From a virus, in the IMG/VR virus record IMGVR_UViG_3300044678_001328, positions 1 through 31,300 of that record: DNA of 31,300 bases, one strand, 5' to 3'. The notes beneath the pieces are model-generated. The model saw only the letters and a list, made by a program, of their open reading frames with translations. It had not been told where the DNA came from and made no database searches. The stretch's first letter is position 1. Each line of letters begins with the position of its first letter. Position numbers and translations under genes: made by a program. This document shows positions 29,855-31,300 of this stretch, one piece after another.

Positions 29855-30112
29855 ATGAAACGAGCAAATAGAACAACGTCTGAAGTACTTTCAGATATGA
29901 TGGACATAATAGCAAGGAACCTAGCCGATGGACTGTTAACAGAGGAAGGATTATTTAGCAATGACTTCCGCGACCTTATGGGTGATTCACTCATAGTTAC
30001 CCAAAACATTGACGGTATGACCACGAAAGAGACGGCAGAATGCCTAGCCATTCATACCATTTACACGAGAGCAATGACCATCTTGGAGGAACGAAACAAT
30101 GCCAAAGCCTAA
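29855..30112 (+). CDS. Hypothetical helical protein, 85 aa
   Basis: Preceded by the repeated leader CAGGAGAACAAAACATGAAA. The product is mostly helical: SEVLSDMMDIIARNLADGLL, SNDFRDLMGDSLIVTQN, TAECLAIHTIYTRAMTILEE. There is no membrane segment and no known motif. Its 3' end carries the GGAGGA ribosome site of the next gene, which overlaps it by 14 bp. Function unknown. Confidence 0.75.
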   Translation: MKRANRTTSEVLSDMMDIIARNLADGLLTEEGLFSNDFRDLMGDSLIVTQNIDGMTTKETAECLAIHTIYTRAMTILEERNNAKA

Positions 30113-30260
30113 GGGCGAACCCCGAAAAACAATCGGTATCAATTTGCCCGTCAGGTACTGGTTGTGGCTCAAGGTGCAGCCCGAACCTATGAGGGCATTG
30201 ATAATGAGATTGATTGAGCAAGAGATGAGAAGGATAAAGGAGATTAAAGACCGTGAGTAA
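30099..30260 (+). CDS. Ribbon-helix-helix-like small protein (53 aa)
   Basis: Supported by GGAGGA eight bases before its ATG and by overlaps at both ends. A basic start (PKPKGEPRK) is followed by TIGINLPVRYWLWL, a strand with alternating hydrophobic residues, then two helices (PEPMRALIMRLIEQEMRRIK and a Lys/Asp end). This order, strand-helix-helix in about 45 residues, is that of Arc/CopG repressors. It would bind DNA as a dimer. Its place directly before the initiator suggests control of replication genes. Fold by pattern only. Confidence 0.72.
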   Translation: MPKPKGEPRKTIGINLPVRYWLWLKVQPEPMRALIMRLIEQEMRRIKEIKDRE

Positions 30261-30906
30261 GACAACCCCGACAGGGTGGTTCAAGTTCTATCATCGGGAC
30301 TGGGTAAGTAGTTCGACCATACGCAAGATGTCAATGACCGCTCAAGGTATCTACCTCAATCTGTTGCTACTTCAATGGGAGGATGGACAAGTGCCCGACA
30401 CACTAGAAGAGGCGGGAATGATATTGAGGCTGACAAATGAGGAAATAGACGCCTTTAAGCCCTACTTCTCAAGCCTATTCCCTGACGGTCAAAACCCTAG
30501 GCTCGCACTAGAACGCTCGAAGTCCGTTGAGTACATTGAGAAGCAGAAAAGTCACGGCAAAGCTAAGGGTAGTCCAAGGGTAGCCCCCACTAAGCCAGAA
30601 GGTAGGCAGAAGGTAGCCAAATTTGAACCGCCAACCGTTGAAGAGGTAGCGGGTCATATGCTAACCAGAAGATGGCGAAACCATGAACGCAAGGCTGAAC
30701 AATTCGTAGCATGGTATGAAGGTAAGGGATGGAAGGTAGGCAAGGCATTGATGAAGGATTGGAAGTCAGCCGTCATAACTTGGGAAGGCAAGATGGCAGA
30801 TGATGACTTTCTACCTAAGCCTAAGACGAGTCACAAGCCTGGTGAACTTGTCGAAGGTATTCACTATCAGGTCTTGCCTAGTGGCGAACGGGTGGATATG
30901 CTATGA
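30253..30906 (+). CDS. Replication initiator / helicase-loader protein, DUF1376-like (217 aa)
   Basis: The N-terminal part, GWFKFYHRDWVSSSTIRKMS with AQGIYLNLLLLQWEDGQVPD, is the signature of the DUF1376 winged-helix group found in phage replication proteins. The C-terminal part ERKAEQFVAWYEGKGWKVGK with DWKSAVITW resembles the DnaT/O-like domain that contacts the helicase. Between them, residues about 95-130 form a Lys/Pro/Gly linker. The start is a GTG, overlapping the previous gene by 8 bp. The stop joins dnaB by ATGA. I infer that it binds the 11-bp iterons and loads DnaB. The linker DNA itself carries phased iteron-like cores. Confidence 0.85.
   Translation: MSKTTPTGWFKFYHRDWVSSSTIRKMSMTAQGIYLNLLLLQWEDGQVPDTLEEAGMILRLTNEEIDAFKPYFSSLFPDGQNPRLALERSKSVEYIEKQKSHGKAKGSPRVAPTKPEGRQKVAKFEPPTVEEVAGHMLTRRWRNHERKAEQFVAWYEGKGWKVGKALMKDWKSAVITWEGKMADDDFLPKPKTSHKPGELVEGIHYQVLPSGERVDML
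30565..30616. repeat. Iteron-like cores inside the initiator gene, 11-bp phased
   Basis: AAGGGTAG at 30565 and 30576, and GAAGGTAG at 30598 and 30609, all fall on one 11-bp grid (offsets 0, 11, 33, 44). They are the reverse complement of the origin iteron core CTACCCTT. The first two extended decamers (TAAGGGTAGT, CAAGGGTAGC) match the origin unit in nine of ten bases. Confidence 0.75.
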
Positions 30907-31300
30907 ATCCGCACAACCTAGACGCTGAAAGGTGTGTACTTGGGTCGTGTATCCTAAGCACGAAGGCAAGTAGTAAGGCTATCGCACTACTTAAAGCAGA
31001 CGACTTCTTTCTACCTGCTCATGGTCTGATTTTTGAAAGTATCAAGGCTACGTTATCACAAGGCAGAGAAGTAGACTTTGTAACCGTCCGCAATGGGCTA
31101 GGCTCGAAGTTAGTAGATGCTGGTGGCATTGACTACCTGATGCAAGTTGCGGAATATGTACCTTCGGCAGCGAACATAGGAACCTATTGTGAAATAGTCA
31201 AGGACAAAGCAACAAGACGCACAATCATTCAATCTGCTAAAGGCATTGTATCCCAAGCGGTAGATGATGACGTGCCAACAAGCGAGCTAGTTCTCAACTA
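30903..31300 (+). CDS. dnaB: Replicative DNA helicase, DnaB family (5' part; continues at base 1)
   Basis: The N-terminal domain of the helicase whose ATPase part lies at 1-1037. It begins NPHNLDAERCVLGSCILSTK and continues DDFFLPAHGLIFESIKATLS, the standard N-terminal DnaB helical domain that forms the hexamer collar and contacts primase and loader. The ATG overlaps the initiator stop (ATGA), so both are translated together. The last 127 bases of the window repeat bases 1-127, so the gene should be counted once when the circle is closed. Confidence 0.95.
   Translation, partial: MNPHNLDAERCVLGSCILSTKASSKAIALLKADDFFLPAHGLIFESIKATLSQGREVDFVTVRNGLGSKLVDAGGIDYLMQVAEYVPSAANIGTYCEIVKDKATRRTIIQSAKGIVSQAVDDDVPTSELVLN
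31174..31300. repeat. 127-bp terminal direct repeat, right copy
   Basis: Identical to bases 1-127. See the left copy; it most likely reflects the overlap of a circular contig. Confidence 0.95.

Noticed and set aside
1-31300. Lysogeny module, integrase, attachment site or transposon
   Set aside because: No recombinase motif, repressor pair or inverted-repeat-bounded element was found on either strand.

Overview
The window is a complete small double-stranded DNA phage genome from an environmental bacterial virus, cut inside one gene. Bases 1-127 and 31174-31300 are identical, so the contig closes into a circle of about 31,173 bp. A DnaB-type replicative helicase gene runs across the join, from 30903 through the end of the window to 1037. 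I see no integrase, repressor/Cro pair, tRNA gene, transposon or CRISPR array. The phage looks strictly lytic. Its host cannot be named from sequence alone: the legible promoter is sigma-70-like, Shine-Dalgarno sites are normal and the standard genetic code is used.

Layout. Two divergent transcription units leave a roughly 730-bp non-coding control region (27060-27789) and converge on back-to-back terminators at 6317-6418. The rightward (+) unit, 27790 through the join to about 5808, carries small early proteins, a ribbon-helix-helix-like protein, a DUF1376-type replication initiator, DnaB, a 49-aa helix-turn-helix protein, a Gam/Gp157-like protein, a Rad52-type annealing protein, a SWIM-finger protein, SSB and a RusA-type resolvase. 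It ends in a compact chain of small genes linked by ATGA stop/start overlaps. A separate 116-aa gene (5919-6269) sits between two terminators, like a moron.

The leftward (-) unit, 27059 down to 6470, is read in this order: CHAP endolysin, small membrane/coiled-coil protein, calcineurin-like phosphoesterase, holin candidate, a 62-aa protein, small and large terminase, a coiled-coil protein, portal, scaffold, major capsid protein, short head-tail protein, large tail nozzle-like protein, three presumed ejection proteins (240, 641 and 1424 aa), a short beta-rich protein, tail fibre and two small proteins. The virion part follows the T7 order (portal, scaffold, capsid, gp11, gp12, gp14-15-16, fibre), which points to a podovirus. 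There is no phage RNA or DNA polymerase, so host polymerases are expected to transcribe and copy the genome. Replication instead resembles lambda-type initiator plus helicase systems with a recombination module.

The most interesting part is the control and origin region. It holds two arrays of an 11-bp iteron (GCTACCCTTAR) flanking an AT-rich stretch. An inverted iteron dyad followed after exactly 3 nt by A(T/G)AAAC hexamer repeats occurs twice, in opposite orientations (27111-27158 and 28413-28466). The same iteron core reappears, phased at 11 bp, inside the linker of the initiator gene (30565-30616), as in lambda O/ori. A second oddity is the phosphoesterase gene: its first catalytic motif lies upstream of any ATG/GTG/TTG/CTG codon, in frame behind the TGA stop of the preceding gene, with an ATC codon at good distance from a strong Shine-Dalgarno sequence.
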